DNA of 64,000 nucleotides. Origin: Gammaproteobacteria bacterium. GTDB taxonomy: Bacteria > Pseudomonadota > Gammaproteobacteria > Steroidobacterales > Steroidobacteraceae. The notes under the pieces are model-generated. The model had not been told where the DNA came from and ran no database searches. It saw only the letters and a list, made by a program, of their open reading frames with translations. The translations under genes were made by a program, and so were the position numbers. Shown here one piece after another: positions 8,580 to 17,492 of the stretch. Location: assembly GCA_025358295.1 (NCBI GenBank), contig JANYJY010000059.1, forward strand, positions 46,097 to 110,096, in the 5' to 3' direction. Every line of letters begins with the position of its first letter. The stretch's first letter is position 1.

Positions 8580-9958
8580 GCTAACGCCTCCAGGCCATAA
8601 GCCATTCTCAGCAAAGTCAGCGGGTGCGTCGGCGGTGATCCATTGTCCAAACCGCTTTGGATTTGGTGCCCCGCCATCGGACAGTCGCTGGCATAGAAAT
8701 CCGCGCCGCTTGCCTGAACACGCTCGATGACCGGCTTGCCGATCTTCATGGATATGTCGCGAAATGCGCGCTTGACGCCGTAGGTGCCATTGTGACCCGA
8801 GCAGCGTTCGATCGGCTCCACCGTGGTTCCGGGGATCAGCTGCAGTATGTCGCGGGTCTTCAGTCCGATATTCTGCACGCGCAGATGGCAGGCGACATGG
8901 TATGACACCTTGCCGAGGGGGCGGGTGAAGTCCGTGCGCAGCAAGCCGGATTTGTGCCGCAGCGCCAGGTATTCGAACGGATCGAAAATGCGGCGCTTGA
9001 CGGCTGCTATGCCGGCATCGTCCGGGAACATCAGCGGCAGTTCTTGTTTGAACATCAATACGCAGGAGGGAATTGGAGCGACGATGTCGTAGCCGTACTC
9101 GATCATCGCCAGCATAGACGGTAAGTTCTTGTCCTTGAGCTCCGCTACCGCCTGCAAGTCGCCAAGCTCCAATTTCGGCATGCCGCAACAGTGCTCTTGC
9201 TCCAGCAGGGCTACTTCGATGCCGTTGTGCTCGAACACCCTCACGAGGTCCAGGCCTATTTCAGGCTCGTTGCGATTGCCGTAGCAGGTCGCGAACAGCG
9301 CAACTTTGCCGCGCGTCACGCCCGCCGCCTGCGCCGTTGCGGCAGGGCTTACGCGCTTGGCAAGCTGCTTGCGCAGAGTATTGGATCGGTACGCAGGAAC
9401 GGGCGCCTGCGGGTGGACGCCGAGGACGGCATCCAGGACCTTGCGACCCATCGAGCTCTTGGTCACGGCGTTGACGACTTCGGCCACCACCGGAATGCCG
9501 GCGATCTTGCCGACCAAATCCGTGGAGCTCAGCACCTTGTCCCGCCAACCGGTCGCCCCGTCGCGGTTCTTGACGGCCTTGGCGCGCAGCATCAAATGCG
9601 GAAAGTCGACGTTCCAGGGATGCGGCGGGACATAAGGACACTTGGTCATGTAGCACATGTCACAGAGGTAACATTGGTTCACGACCTGCCCATAACTGTT
9701 CTTGTCTACGGCGTCGAGTTCGCCGGTCTTCGACTCATCGATCAAATCGAACAACGTCGGAAAGGCATTGCATAAATTGAAACAACGCCGGCAGCCGTGG
9801 CAGATATCGAATACTCGTTCGAGTTCCTTTTGCAGCGCGCCGGCGTCGTAGAATTGTGGTTCCTGCCAGCCGAGCGCATGGCGAGTGGGCGCCTCTAAGT
9901 TGCCTTCACGGTCCGAGTTGCTCTGTCCGTCCGACACGGTGGGTCTCCCAACCGACAT
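8576..9958 (-). CDS. Fe-S oxidoreductase, GlpC/HdrD-like
   Basis: 460 residues from ATG 9958. Two ferredoxin-type cysteine clusters lie near residues 53-63 (CHGCRRCFNLC) and 96-107 (CYLCDMCYMTKC), followed by two CCG-domain regions: LFATCYGN...EHCCGMPKLE, and VACHLRVQ...CSGHNGTYG, where the second CC pair is reduced to CS. Such proteins pass electrons between a soluble donor and a quinone, thiol or partner enzyme. It sits between rubrerythrin and DUF3501 genes, so delivery of electrons to rubrerythrin is a reasonable inference. A hairpin lies just ahead of the start codon. The degenerate second CCG may change how the noncubane cluster binds. Confidence 0.88.
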   Translation of the reverse strand: MSVGRPTVSDGQSNSDREGNLEAPTRHALGWQEPQFYDAGALQKELERVFDICHGCRRCFNLCNAFPTLFDLIDESKTGELDAVDKNSYGQVVNQCYLCDMCYMTKCPYVPPHPWNVDFPHLMLRAKAVKNRDGATGWRDKVLSSTDLVGKIAGIPVVAEVVNAVTKSSMGRKVLDAVLGVHPQAPVPAYRSNTLRKQLAKRVSPAATAQAAGVTRGKVALFATCYGNRNEPEIGLDLVRVFEHNGIEVALLEQEHCCGMPKLELGDLQAVAELKDKNLPSMLAMIEYGYDIVAPIPSCVLMFKQELPLMFPDDAGIAAVKRRIFDPFEYLALRHKSGLLRTDFTRPLGKVSYHVACHLRVQNIGLKTRDILQLIPGTTVEPIERCSGHNGTYGVKRAFRDISMKIGKPVIERVQASGADFYASDCPMAGHQIQSGLDNGSPPTHPLTLLRMAYGLEALA

Positions 9959-9962
9959 GATG

Positions 9963-9986
9963 GCGGGCTCCAACAATGGAGCCCGC
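9963..9986 (-). promoter_or_regulatory. hairpin covering the ribosome site of the Fe-S oxidoreductase
   Basis: Perfect inverted repeat with arms GCGGGCTCC / GGAGCCCGC and a six-base loop. On the minus strand the 3' arm contains the only good Shine-Dalgarno (GGAG, nine bases before the ATG at 9958) and ends four bases before the start codon. It could limit translation, stabilise the upstream rubrerythrin message or weakly terminate. No T-run follows it, so it is not a standard terminator. Confidence 0.6.
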
Positions 9987-10020
9987 TCGACGCAATCGAC
10001 AGGGCGGCGGCCCTACACCC

Positions 10021-10434
10021 CTAGAGGTTATCCAAGGCCTTTTGAAAGCGGTTGGCGTGTGATCGCTCCGCCTTGGCCAGCGTCTCGAACCAATCAGCGA
10101 TTTCGCCGAAGCCCTCGTCCCGGGCACTCTTGGCCATGCCAGGGTACATATCGGTGTACTCGTGGGTCTCGCCCGCAATCGCTGCCTTGAGGTTCAAGGA
10201 TGTAGCGCCGATGGGCAGTCCCGTGGCCGGATCGCCGACCGCTTCCAAGTACTCTAAATGACCGTGGGCGTGGCCCGTCTCACCTTCGGCTGTGGAACGG
10301 AAAACGGCCGATACGTCATTGAAGCCTTCCACGTCCGCCTTGGCCGCGAAGTACAAATAACGTCGGTTCGCCTGGGATTCGCCTGCAAATGCATCTTTCA
10401 GATTCTTTTCGGTCTTGCTGCCTTTTAGATTCAC
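10021..10434 (-). CDS. rubrerythrin (erythrin domain only)
   Basis: 137 residues, a four-helix ferritin-like diiron protein. Seen: [16 protein letters not shown] with the first Glu ligand, [25 protein letters not shown] and ERSHANRF with further Glu/His ligands. It ends without the C-terminal rubredoxin domain of classical rubrerythrins, so electrons must come from a separate carrier, possibly the Fe-S protein encoded next. The family reduces hydrogen peroxide in the cytoplasm. Start is GTG at 10434, supported by AAGGAG five bases upstream. First gene of the rubrerythrin / Fe-S protein / DUF3501 operon. Confidence 0.92.
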   Translation of the reverse strand: MNLKGSKTEKNLKDAFAGESQANRRYLYFAAKADVEGFNDVSAVFRSTAEGETGHAHGHLEYLEAVGDPATGLPIGATSLNLKAAIAGETHEYTDMYPGMAKSARDEGFGEIADWFETLAKAERSHANRFQKALDNL

Positions 10435-10498
10435 GGCTGTCTCCTTATAGGATTGCTTCCGCTCGACGTTAGACCTTGCTGCCGCGGTAAGTCAAATC

Positions 10499-10514
10499 GG
10501 TGATCTCTATCACC
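10499..10514. promoter_or_regulatory. CRP/FNR-type palindrome upstream of rubrerythrin
   Basis: GGTGATCTCTATCACC is a perfect palindrome around four bases. It reads as GTGA-N6-TCAC (CRP-like) and as TGAT-N4-ATCA (core of the FNR/ANR box). It lies 65 bases upstream of the rubrerythrin GTG start, a suitable place for an activator or repressor of the redox operon. Binding is inferred. Confidence 0.45.
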
Positions 10515-10662
10515 GCGATAGTCGGCCTCAATCACGGCGACAACCGGTACGCCGCCCGCAACCAGAAGCGAAGCCACGATCGCCACGGGCCGGGCTCTAT
10601 TTGCGTTCCTCGGATAAGGCGGTAGTCTTCCGTCGAACGTTGCGCTTCGGTTGGAATAAATC

Positions 10663-11916
10663 GTGCCAGAACCACCCTCTCACCAATCTTTCCTCATTGC
10701 GGACCATACCGCGAGGTTCGACGAGGACGGTCGATTGCGACCCTGGACCTCGTGGAATGACGCGCTCGACCGAGAAATGAATTTCTATCAGCAATGTCCG
10801 TCCGATCACGGTTATCCCTATTTCGTGCTGGCCACATTTGTGGATGGAAGTTGGACCCCGGACCCGAATCGCACCGACGCCATTCCCGCGACTCAGAACG
10901 GGATGGGAATCATCTCCTACGTTAAGTACTTCGAATTGCGGGGCAGCACCGACCTAAGGTTCATGAAAACGGCGTGCGCCATGGGCGATTACCTGGTGGG
11001 GGAAACATTGACGCCGGCTTCCGGCCGCTATCCGGCGTTCACGCGTTCCACCGTCAAGCGGGATTGGTTTCCGCAACCCGCCGATTGCGGCTCGCAAAGT
11101 GATCGACCCTACGAGATCGAGCCCGACAAGGGCGGCATCGCCGGCTATGCGCTGGTGCTGCTTTCCGCGATCGCGGGAGAGCGGAAATACCTGGACCAAG
11201 GCCTGCAGAACGCACGAGTCCTGGCTGCGAATCAGCAGGTTGGCGACAAATCTCGCTCGCCCTGGCCGTTTCGAGCTGACTTCCGCAGCGGTGAAGCGCG
11301 CGGACTCGTCTCAGGGAACATGACTTATATTTTGCGTCTCTACGATGCGCTGCTCGACCTTGGCTACGCGGAGTTCAGCGCTCCGCGCCGCTCATTGTGG
11401 ACATGGATCAAGGAATTTCAAATTCCCAGCGCTGCCGCGGACGGCGCGCTATTTGCCCAGTTTTTCGAGGATCACGACACGCCCACGAATCGCTCTGCCT
11501 GGGCGCCGCTGAATCTCGCCCGGTATCTGCTGGAGAAAAAACAAGCCCTCGATGTCGACTGGCTCGAAGACTGTGGGGCGCTGGTCGATTTCGTGCGCAG
11601 GACTTTCACTCACCAAGAATTCGGCATCACGGTTTGTCACGAACAAGACGAGGATCAGCAGGCTTGGGGCGGTATCAATTCAACTTATGGCGCGGTGCTC
11701 GCGCTGTATGCAAAGGCGATCGGGTCCAAGGCCCTCGCCGGCGAGGCGCGGCAAGCGCTGGATTTCACCGTGTATTCCATCGACGAGCTAGGCCGGCCTC
11801 GCGATCTTTTCAAGAACTCCTCGCCAGGCGGCTGGCAGGAAGACGCCCACACGGACGTCATTCACAACTACGTCGACGCCCTACAGGCTTATCCCGAGTG
11901 GGGCGACGCGACGTAA
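10663..11916 (+). CDS. conserved hypothetical, alpha/alpha-toroid-like
   Basis: 417 residues, GTG start at 10663, no signal peptide. The sequence is rich in helical aromatic repeats (NGMGIISYVKYFELRG, DKGGIAGYALVLLSAIAGE, WAPLNLARYLLEKKQ, AWGGINSTYGAVLALYAKA) spaced like the helical hairpins of six-hairpin glycosidase or terpene-cyclase-type toroids. Acidic residues sit at hairpin ends (EDCGALVDF, HEQDEDQQAWG). No catalytic motif is certain. It is divergent from the rubrerythrin operon and convergent with a cupin gene, so the context does not assign a role. Confidence 0.7.
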   Translation: MPEPPSHQSFLIADHTARFDEDGRLRPWTSWNDALDREMNFYQQCPSDHGYPYFVLATFVDGSWTPDPNRTDAIPATQNGMGIISYVKYFELRGSTDLRFMKTACAMGDYLVGETLTPASGRYPAFTRSTVKRDWFPQPADCGSQSDRPYEIEPDKGGIAGYALVLLSAIAGERKYLDQGLQNARVLAANQQVGDKSRSPWPFRADFRSGEARGLVSGNMTYILRLYDALLDLGYAEFSAPRRSLWTWIKEFQIPSAAADGALFAQFFEDHDTPTNRSAWAPLNLARYLLEKKQALDVDWLEDCGALVDFVRRTFTHQEFGITVCHEQDEDQQAWGGINSTYGAVLALYAKAIGSKALAGEARQALDFTVYSIDELGRPRDLFKNSSPGGWQEDAHTDVIHNYVDALQAYPEWGDAT

Positions 11917-11922
11917 ACCCGG

Positions 11923-12390
11923 TCAATGGGCTGGGGCAGCCTCGACCCAAACGATGTCGTACTTCTGATTGAACGTTACCACCATGAGGCAGGGATTCTT
12001 GCCCTGGCAACTGAACCAATGAACGGCTTTGCCCGGCATCACGGCGACGCCTCCGGCGGACAGAGCGACGTCGTGCATGCCTTTCATGCCCGTCGACACG
12101 ATGCCCTGGATGACGATCAGCTGTTCTTCGGCTGTGTGGTAATGAGGGGCCACGCGGCAACCCGCCGGCGCCTTCAGCAAGATGGTCGATGGCCCTGTAT
12201 CGGGATTGCCGTTTTCGAGTGCGCCCTGCAGGCATTTGACGTCCCCGTCTTGGGCAAAAATCGCCTCTTTGAGCGGAGTGACACCGTGATGCGCGGCGGG
12301 ATTTCCCATAACGGCGAAGGGTAGCAATAACGCCATTGCGAGTGGGCCGGTCAGGCGTTTGCGAGAGAGAAACCGTCCGAAGCTGTTCAT
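11923..12390 (-). CDS. exported cupin-domain protein
   Basis: 155 residues. A basic N-terminus and hydrophobic stretch (RKRLTGPLAMALLLPFAVMG) look like a signal peptide. The mature part is one cupin: motif 1 is APHYHTAEEQLIVIQG (two His and a Glu, a metal site) and motif 2 is VMPGKAVHWFSCQG. Cupins of this type bind Fe, Mn, Ni or Zn; enzyme or storage roles cannot be told apart. Two cysteines (SCQGKNPC) may form a disulfide if the protein is periplasmic. It is divergent from the class II aldolase gene with 75 bases between the start codons. Confidence 0.8.
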   Translation of the reverse strand: MNSFGRFLSRKRLTGPLAMALLLPFAVMGNPAAHHGVTPLKEAIFAQDGDVKCLQGALENGNPDTGPSTILLKAPAGCRVAPHYHTAEEQLIVIQGIVSTGMKGMHDVALSAGGVAVMPGKAVHWFSCQGKNPCLMVVTFNQKYDIVWVEAAPAH

Positions 12391-12465
12391 GGGTCTTCCT
12401 ATGGGTTGAAGCGCTCAGCCTTGTATACTACCCCGCCATATTCTGCCGTCGCAGGAGACTTCGAC

Positions 12466-13221
12466 ATGCTGTCCACGCTTTTGTCCCCAGCTGAGATGGA
12501 TCCGGAAGAGTGGCGTCTGCGTGGCGAGCTCACCGATTTCTATCATCTCATTGATTTTCTCGGTTGGACGGAGATGATCTTCAACCACATATCGGTGCGC
12601 TTGCCCGGTGCGGGGCATCACTATCTGGTCAATCCGTTCGGACTCAACTATACAGAGATCACCCCCGCGAACCTGCTCAAAGTGGGCATCGACGGCCGGC
12701 TGGTCGAGCCGTCCGCCTATGCCGCCAACCCGGCCGGCTTTGCCCTGCACGGCGCCATTCACGAAACGCGCGCCGACGTCGCCTGCGTGGCGCATACGCA
12801 CACCACCGCGGTCTCCGCGGTCGCGATGAAGCGCGGCGGGTTCGATCATAATAATTTTTACGGAGCGCAATTCTACGGCCGCGTCGGTTATCACGATTTC
12901 GAGGGCATCACTCTGTACGCCGACGAGCGCAGTCGCATGATTTCGAGCCTCGGCGACAAGCATGTGTTGGTGTTGCGCAATCATGGAATTGCCGTATGTG
13001 AACGCGATATTCCGACGACGTTCGCGCTCTTGTGGACGGTGCAGCGGGCGGCTGAGATTCAGTGCCAGGCGGCCGCACTCGGCGGGGAGGATGTGTTGTT
13101 GAGCGAGGAGGTGCAGCGACGTTGCCGGGATGCGGTTGCCGATCTGGGCAGTAATATTCGCGTGGCGCGGCTCTTGTTCGATGCGACCGTACGCCGCATG
13201 CGCGCCGCGGTTACGTCCTAA
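12466..13221 (+). CDS. class II aldolase/adducin family protein
   Basis: 251 residues. ATG at 12466 is preferred because GCAGGAG lies about ten bases upstream; the frame opens further back without such a site. Class II aldolase features: an N-terminal helix with NHISVRLPG, zinc ligands in CVAHTHTTAVSAVAM and RNHGIAV, and ALHGAIHETRADV. The family includes fuculose- and ribulose-phosphate aldolases, but the closest-looking group is the uncharacterised adducin-like bacterial proteins. A TATACT hexamer about 40 bases upstream could serve as a -10. The stop overlaps the stop of the convergent APC permease gene by two bases. Confidence 0.82.
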   Translation: MLSTLLSPAEMDPEEWRLRGELTDFYHLIDFLGWTEMIFNHISVRLPGAGHHYLVNPFGLNYTEITPANLLKVGIDGRLVEPSAYAANPAGFALHGAIHETRADVACVAHTHTTAVSAVAMKRGGFDHNNFYGAQFYGRVGYHDFEGITLYADERSRMISSLGDKHVLVLRNHGIAVCERDIPTTFALLWTVQRAAEIQCQAAALGGEDVLLSEEVQRRCRDAVADLGSNIRVARLLFDATVRRMRAAVTS

Positions 13222-14552
13222 CGAGGGCGACCGCCGAAGAGCCTGTGCCCCAAGCGAAACAAGGGCCAGCCGGTGAGCAATATGACGATGCCGGCCGATG
13301 CAAGCGCCGGCTCCAAAGTAAAAACCCTTACCCCGACGGCGAGCAGGCTGGCGACGTACAACGCCGGCAGCAAGGGGTATCCTGGCATCGAAAATCCGCC
13401 GTCACCGGTGCGGCGGCGGCGCAGGACAAACAGCGTCGATGCGACTACAGCCAGAGTGAGCGAGTCTGTAAAGATCACGTAATGCAGCAGCTTCTCGAAG
13501 GATCCGAGGACGAACGCCGGCAGCAACATGGTCGCGCCAAAGAATATCAGGCCGATTTCTTGCACCTGAGTGTCTGGATTGACCCGCAGGAACGCACGTG
13601 GCAGCACGCCGTCTTGCGCCATTGCATAGAAGCTACGCGGCATCTGAATGATAATGGCATTGACGAACCCCGCCGCTGAAAGGAACACGGCGATAGAAAT
13701 CAGCATTTCACCCGACGGCCCAAATGTCGCGCGCGATAGGGCTGCTGCCACCAGCGTCGAATCCGCGATGCCGTCGATTCCCAGCACGCGCTGGTAAGCG
13801 AAATTGAGCACCAGATACAGCCCGACCACCGTGAACATGCCCGCGGTGATGGCGAGCGGGAAGCGTCGCCGAGCGTCCTTCAAGTCGGCGCCGAGATTCA
13901 TGGTCAACTGATATCCGCCATAGGCATAGAAACACGGTATCAGCGCGGACACCAAGCGCAGCGCCGACGGCGCGGCGGCGACGTGTGGCGCCGCATGCGT
14001 GCGCGGAGCAACCAGCAGAGCCAGTACGGCGAGACCGACGATCATGGCGATCTTAAGAACCGACAGCAGATTCTGTACACGCGCACCGGGCTTCACGCCC
14101 CGGTAGTTCGATGTCAATAGGATCAGCATGGTCGCGCACGCCAGCACGAGCGACGCATGGGGTGTGCGCCAGGACGGCGGCAACAGCACCGGCATCAGAT
14201 AGTCCGCACCGATGAACGCGACCCCGGCGGCGCCGGCTCCTTGCATCAAGGTCTGCGACCAATTCAGCATGAACGCCAGAGTTGGGTCGTAGCAGTCGGC
14301 AACAACGCGGTAATAACCTCCGGCGCGCGGATACCGTGAACCGATTTCCGCGAAGGTCAGGGCGCCGATCAGGCTGATCACACCGCCCAGTATCCACGCG
14401 CCGAAAAATAGATCGGTGCCGCCGGCCTCTGCAGCAACGATGGCGGGTGTGCGAAAGATGCCGATGCCCACCACCAAGCTGAACACCACCATGGCAGTGT
14501 CGAAGGTCGACAGGCGCGCGCGGATAGGCGTCGCGCCGGGCTCAGCGTCCAT
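13218..14552 (-). CDS. APC-family amino acid permease
   Basis: 444 residues with about 12 hydrophobic segments. The first helix carries VVFSLVVGIGIFRTPA, the unwound substrate-binding GIGIF segment of APC transporters, and later FAEIGSRYPRAGGYYRV and ACFYAYGGYQ-type helices match LAT/APC carriers. ATG 14552 lies inside the end of the aminotransferase gene (11-base overlap), so the two are translationally coupled and probably share a substrate class: import of an amino acid followed by PLP chemistry. Substrate not determined. Confidence 0.85.
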   Translation of the reverse strand: MDAEPGATPIRARLSTFDTAMVVFSLVVGIGIFRTPAIVAAEAGGTDLFFGAWILGGVISLIGALTFAEIGSRYPRAGGYYRVVADCYDPTLAFMLNWSQTLMQGAGAAGVAFIGADYLMPVLLPPSWRTPHASLVLACATMLILLTSNYRGVKPGARVQNLLSVLKIAMIVGLAVLALLVAPRTHAAPHVAAAPSALRLVSALIPCFYAYGGYQLTMNLGADLKDARRRFPLAITAGMFTVVGLYLVLNFAYQRVLGIDGIADSTLVAAALSRATFGPSGEMLISIAVFLSAAGFVNAIIIQMPRSFYAMAQDGVLPRAFLRVNPDTQVQEIGLIFFGATMLLPAFVLGSFEKLLHYVIFTDSLTLAVVASTLFVLRRRRTGDGGFSMPGYPLLPALYVASLLAVGVRVFTLEPALASAGIVILLTGWPLFRLGHRLFGGRPR

Positions 14553-15696
14553 GCCGGGCTTCTTCGAGCAGTGCCGCGAGGAGCTTAAATTGATCCAGCT
14601 CGTTGTAGAGTTGTGCGGAAATGCGCAGCAGCGGAACGGGATGTGGATAGAGCCAAGTTTCGACGCCGCGTTCACGAAACCAATCGTGCAGGCCTTTGCT
14701 GTCGAGCCGCTCCGCAGGCGAACCAGGATCGGCCGGCGGCAGGGGTATGGACGCCATCGAGCCTATCATTTCGGCCGGGCAAGGAGCCGTCGTCTCGAAT
14801 GACTTCAGGAGCAGGGCGCGGGCTTCTAGCGCGAGCGAGCGATTAACGGCCATGACTTCGGGCCAGCCACCGGGCATAAGGCCGCTCATGAACCGCAGCG
14901 CCTCGGGAATGCATAGCCACGCGGTCGGATCGAATGTTCCAGTCCAATCGAATTCCGCGTGAAATCCCCCGGTGTAACCGTGGCTGATCACATTCGGATG
15001 CAGATGCGATTGCCGATCGCGGCGCACGTGAAGAAAGGCCGCACCCTTTGGAGCGCACAGCCACTTGTGCGCATTGCCCGTATAATAGGCCGCGCCGAGC
15101 GCCGATAAATTGAGCGGTATCATGCCGGGGGCGTGCGCCCCATCGACCAAAGTATCGATGCCGCGAGCTCTCAGATCGCTGACGAGGCGCGCCAGCGGCA
15201 GCACGAGGGCGGTCGGACTCGTGACATGGTCGAGCAGCGCCAATCGCGTATTCTTTGAGACACCGTGCAGCACGGCGGCAACGATCTGTTCTTCGTCGCG
15301 GCAGGGGAACGGCAGGTTCGCCACCACCACCCGCAGGCCGGTTCGCCCCGCCACGAAATCGACAGTCTTGCGGCAGGCCGCGTAGGTATGATTGGTAAGG
15401 AGCAGCTCATCACCGGGCTCGAAGGACAGCGAGCGCAGCACTGCGTTGACTCCCGCGGTTGCATTCGGCACGAAGGCGAGTTCCGCCGGATCCGCGGCCA
15501 GAAATACGGCCAGTGCTTGCCTTGCGGCGTCGACGCGAGCCGGCAGCGTTCCCGACAGGAAATCCACCGGTTCCCGCTCCATCTCCAGGCGCAAGGCAGA
15601 CTGCAATTCCAGCACCACGCCCGGGCAGGCGCCGAATGATCCATGGTTCAGATAAACAACCGACTTATCGAGGCACCAATGTGAGGCTCGGTTCAT
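14542..15696 (-). CDS. class V aminotransferase-fold PLP enzyme (IPN epimerase-like)
   Basis: 384 residues. Seen: YLNHGSFGACP near the N-terminus, FVPNATAGVNAVLRS, DHVTSPTALVLP, LVDGAHAPG with the PLP-ring Asp, and the Schiff-base Lys in YYTGNAHKWLCAPKGAAF. These follow the isopenicillin-N-epimerase / cysteine-desulfurase-like branch of fold-type I enzymes, which acts on alpha-amino acids or peptides (epimerisation, C-S cleavage). Start at ATG 15696; the frame opens nine codons earlier. It is the first gene of a pair with the APC permease and divergent from the reductase gene. Confidence 0.85.
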   Translation of the reverse strand: MNRASHWCLDKSVVYLNHGSFGACPGVVLELQSALRLEMEREPVDFLSGTLPARVDAARQALAVFLAADPAELAFVPNATAGVNAVLRSLSFEPGDELLLTNHTYAACRKTVDFVAGRTGLRVVVANLPFPCRDEEQIVAAVLHGVSKNTRLALLDHVTSPTALVLPLARLVSDLRARGIDTLVDGAHAPGMIPLNLSALGAAYYTGNAHKWLCAPKGAAFLHVRRDRQSHLHPNVISHGYTGGFHAEFDWTGTFDPTAWLCIPEALRFMSGLMPGGWPEVMAVNRSLALEARALLLKSFETTAPCPAEMIGSMASIPLPPADPGSPAERLDSKGLHDWFRERGVETWLYPHPVPLLRISAQLYNELDQFKLLAALLEEARHGR

Positions 15697-15739
15697 GCAC
15701 TCTACGATATCATTGCAGCTCACTCATAAGGAGGCGGCA

Positions 15740-16759
15740 ATGAGCGCGATCTTGGTGACCGGCGGGTCGGGCTTCATCGCGTGCCATACCATTCTGCAGC
15801 TGCTGGCTGCGGGCCACCGGGTACGAGCCACGGTGCGTTCCCTGGCTCGAGAAGGCGCGGTGCGAGCCATGTTGCAGCGGGGCGGTGCCCAACCCGGCGA
15901 CCGCTTGTCCTTCGTACCGGCCGATCTTCAATATGATCCGGGCTGGTCTGAAGCCGTTGCGAGGTGCGAATTCGTGCTGCACGTGGCCTCGCCATTTCCG
16001 CCCGGTGTGCCGAGACACGAGGATGAACTAATCGTGCCCGCGCGTGCCGGAACGCTACGCGTGCTGCGCGCGGCTCGGGATGCCGGCGTCAAGCGGGTGG
16101 TGCTGACGTCCTCGTTCGCGACCGTTGGCTATGGCCGGAAGCAGCAGGCAATGCCGTTCGATGAATCGAGCTGGACGGATCTTAGCGGCGAGGTGTCCGC
16201 TTACGCGAAATCGAAGACCTTGGCGGAGCGCGCCGCATGGGAATTCATCGCCGCTGAGGGTGGTGCCCTGGAGCTGTCGGTCATCAATCCTGTCGCTGTG
16301 TTCGGTCCGGTTCTGGGGCCGGACTATTCGAGCTCGATTCTCATCTTGAAGCGAATATTGCAGGGCGCTGTGCCGGGCTGGCCGCAACTTTATTTCGGCG
16401 TCGTCGATGTGCGTGATGTGGCGGAATTGCACATACTCGCCATGACCAGCCCTGCCGCAAAGGGCGAGCGGTTCCTTGCTGTTGCCGGCGATTTCATGTC
16501 GGTGCGCGACATCGCCAAAGTGCTCAAGGCCCGCATGGGCGCCGCCGCCGGCAAAGTGCCGATCCGGCAACTGCCAAATTGGCTGGTGCGCGCCGCCGCT
16601 TTGCGCAATGCGGCGCTCACGCAACTGCTGCCCGAACTCGGCAAGGTGAAAAATGCCACCAACGAGAAGGCCCGGCGAGTGTTGAACTGGACCCCGCGAT
16701 CCAATGAGGAGTGCATTGTCGCCGCGGCTGAAAGTCTGGTTCGGCTGGGGCTGCTATAG
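15740..16759 (+). CDS. NAD(P)-dependent epimerase/reductase (DFR-like extended SDR)
   Basis: 339 residues. Start at ATG 15740 is fixed by a strong AAGGAGG six bases upstream. Extended SDR features: TGGSGFIACHTILQLL nucleotide-binding loop (the usual GFIG is GFIA), LHVASPFPP, VLTSSFATVG and the catalytic YAKSK (YxxxK). The length and the VASPFPP segment match the dihydroflavonol-4-reductase / aldehyde-reductase group, which reduces carbonyls with NADPH. The 3' end overlaps the convergent response-regulator gene by six bases. Substrate unknown. Confidence 0.87.
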   Translation: MSAILVTGGSGFIACHTILQLLAAGHRVRATVRSLAREGAVRAMLQRGGAQPGDRLSFVPADLQYDPGWSEAVARCEFVLHVASPFPPGVPRHEDELIVPARAGTLRVLRAARDAGVKRVVLTSSFATVGYGRKQQAMPFDESSWTDLSGEVSAYAKSKTLAERAAWEFIAAEGGALELSVINPVAVFGPVLGPDYSSSILILKRILQGAVPGWPQLYFGVVDVRDVAELHILAMTSPAAKGERFLAVAGDFMSVRDIAKVLKARMGAAAGKVPIRQLPNWLVRAAALRNAALTQLLPELGKVKNATNEKARRVLNWTPRSNEECIVAAAESLVRLGLL

Positions 16760-17482
16760 GGCCTTGAATGACTCGCGCCGAAAGTGACCCAGCACCGCGA
16801 ATCGCACCAGTTGCGACCCGCTGGAAATGTTCAGCTTCCGCTTAATGCGTTGGCGGTGAGATTCGATTGTCTTGATGCTCAAATTCAGCGATTGCGCAAT
16901 CTCGCGCGTGCCCATGCCTTTGCCGATCATATGCAGAATTTGCAGCTCACGATTGCTCAGCAGATCGACCGGATCGGACGAAACATACGCAGTGCCGGCC
17001 GTATATTTATGAATCATGTGCGCGCCGATGGCTTCGGAGACGTAAATGTTGCCGTCCAGGACGCGCCGTATCGACACCAGAAACTGCTCGCTGGACGCCT
17101 GTTTCATGATGTAGCCGTTTGCTCCGACAGTCAGCAGGCGCTCGGCGTATATGGTCTCATCCTGCGCGGATAGAACCAGAATGGGCAACAGAGGGTGATG
17201 TGCGCGCACGTTTCGAACCAGGTCGATGCCGTCGGCCTGTTTCAGGCTGATATCGGTGATCAGGACGTCGGGATGTAATTTGTTGATGGCGGCGCGAGTT
17301 TCGCTCACGGTTTCCGTCTCTCCGCAGACACTGAAGTCGCCCTCGTTTTCCAGAACATAACGTAGGCCCTGGCGAATGATGGGATGATCATCGGCAATGA
17401 GTACGCGCCGAACGCGGCGCGTCGCGGCGAATATCCCGCTGGTGGACGTTGATTCATCGACGCACATTTCGTTAAAAGTCAT
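16754..17482 (-). CDS. NarL/FixJ-type response regulator
   Basis: 242 residues. A receiver domain (residues ~26-140: LIADDHPIIRQGL, phospho-acceptor Asp in DVLITDISL, Lys in YIMKQASS) is followed by a LuxR-type helix-turn-helix (~180-235: LSNRELQILHMIGKGMGTRE, LSIKTIESHRQRIKRKL). It binds DNA when phosphorylated. ATG 17482 has GAGGAGAGG just upstream, and the gene starts ten bases after the GGDEF/EAL gene, so it is probably the last gene of the kinase / regulator / GGDEF-EAL / regulator run. Confidence 0.92.
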   Translation of the reverse strand: MTFNEMCVDESTSTSGIFAATRRVRRVLIADDHPIIRQGLRYVLENEGDFSVCGETETVSETRAAINKLHPDVLITDISLKQADGIDLVRNVRAHHPLLPILVLSAQDETIYAERLLTVGANGYIMKQASSEQFLVSIRRVLDGNIYVSEAIGAHMIHKYTAGTAYVSSDPVDLLSNRELQILHMIGKGMGTREIAQSLNLSIKTIESHRQRIKRKLNISSGSQLVRFAVLGHFRRESFKAL

Positions 17483-17492
17483 TTTCCTCTCC

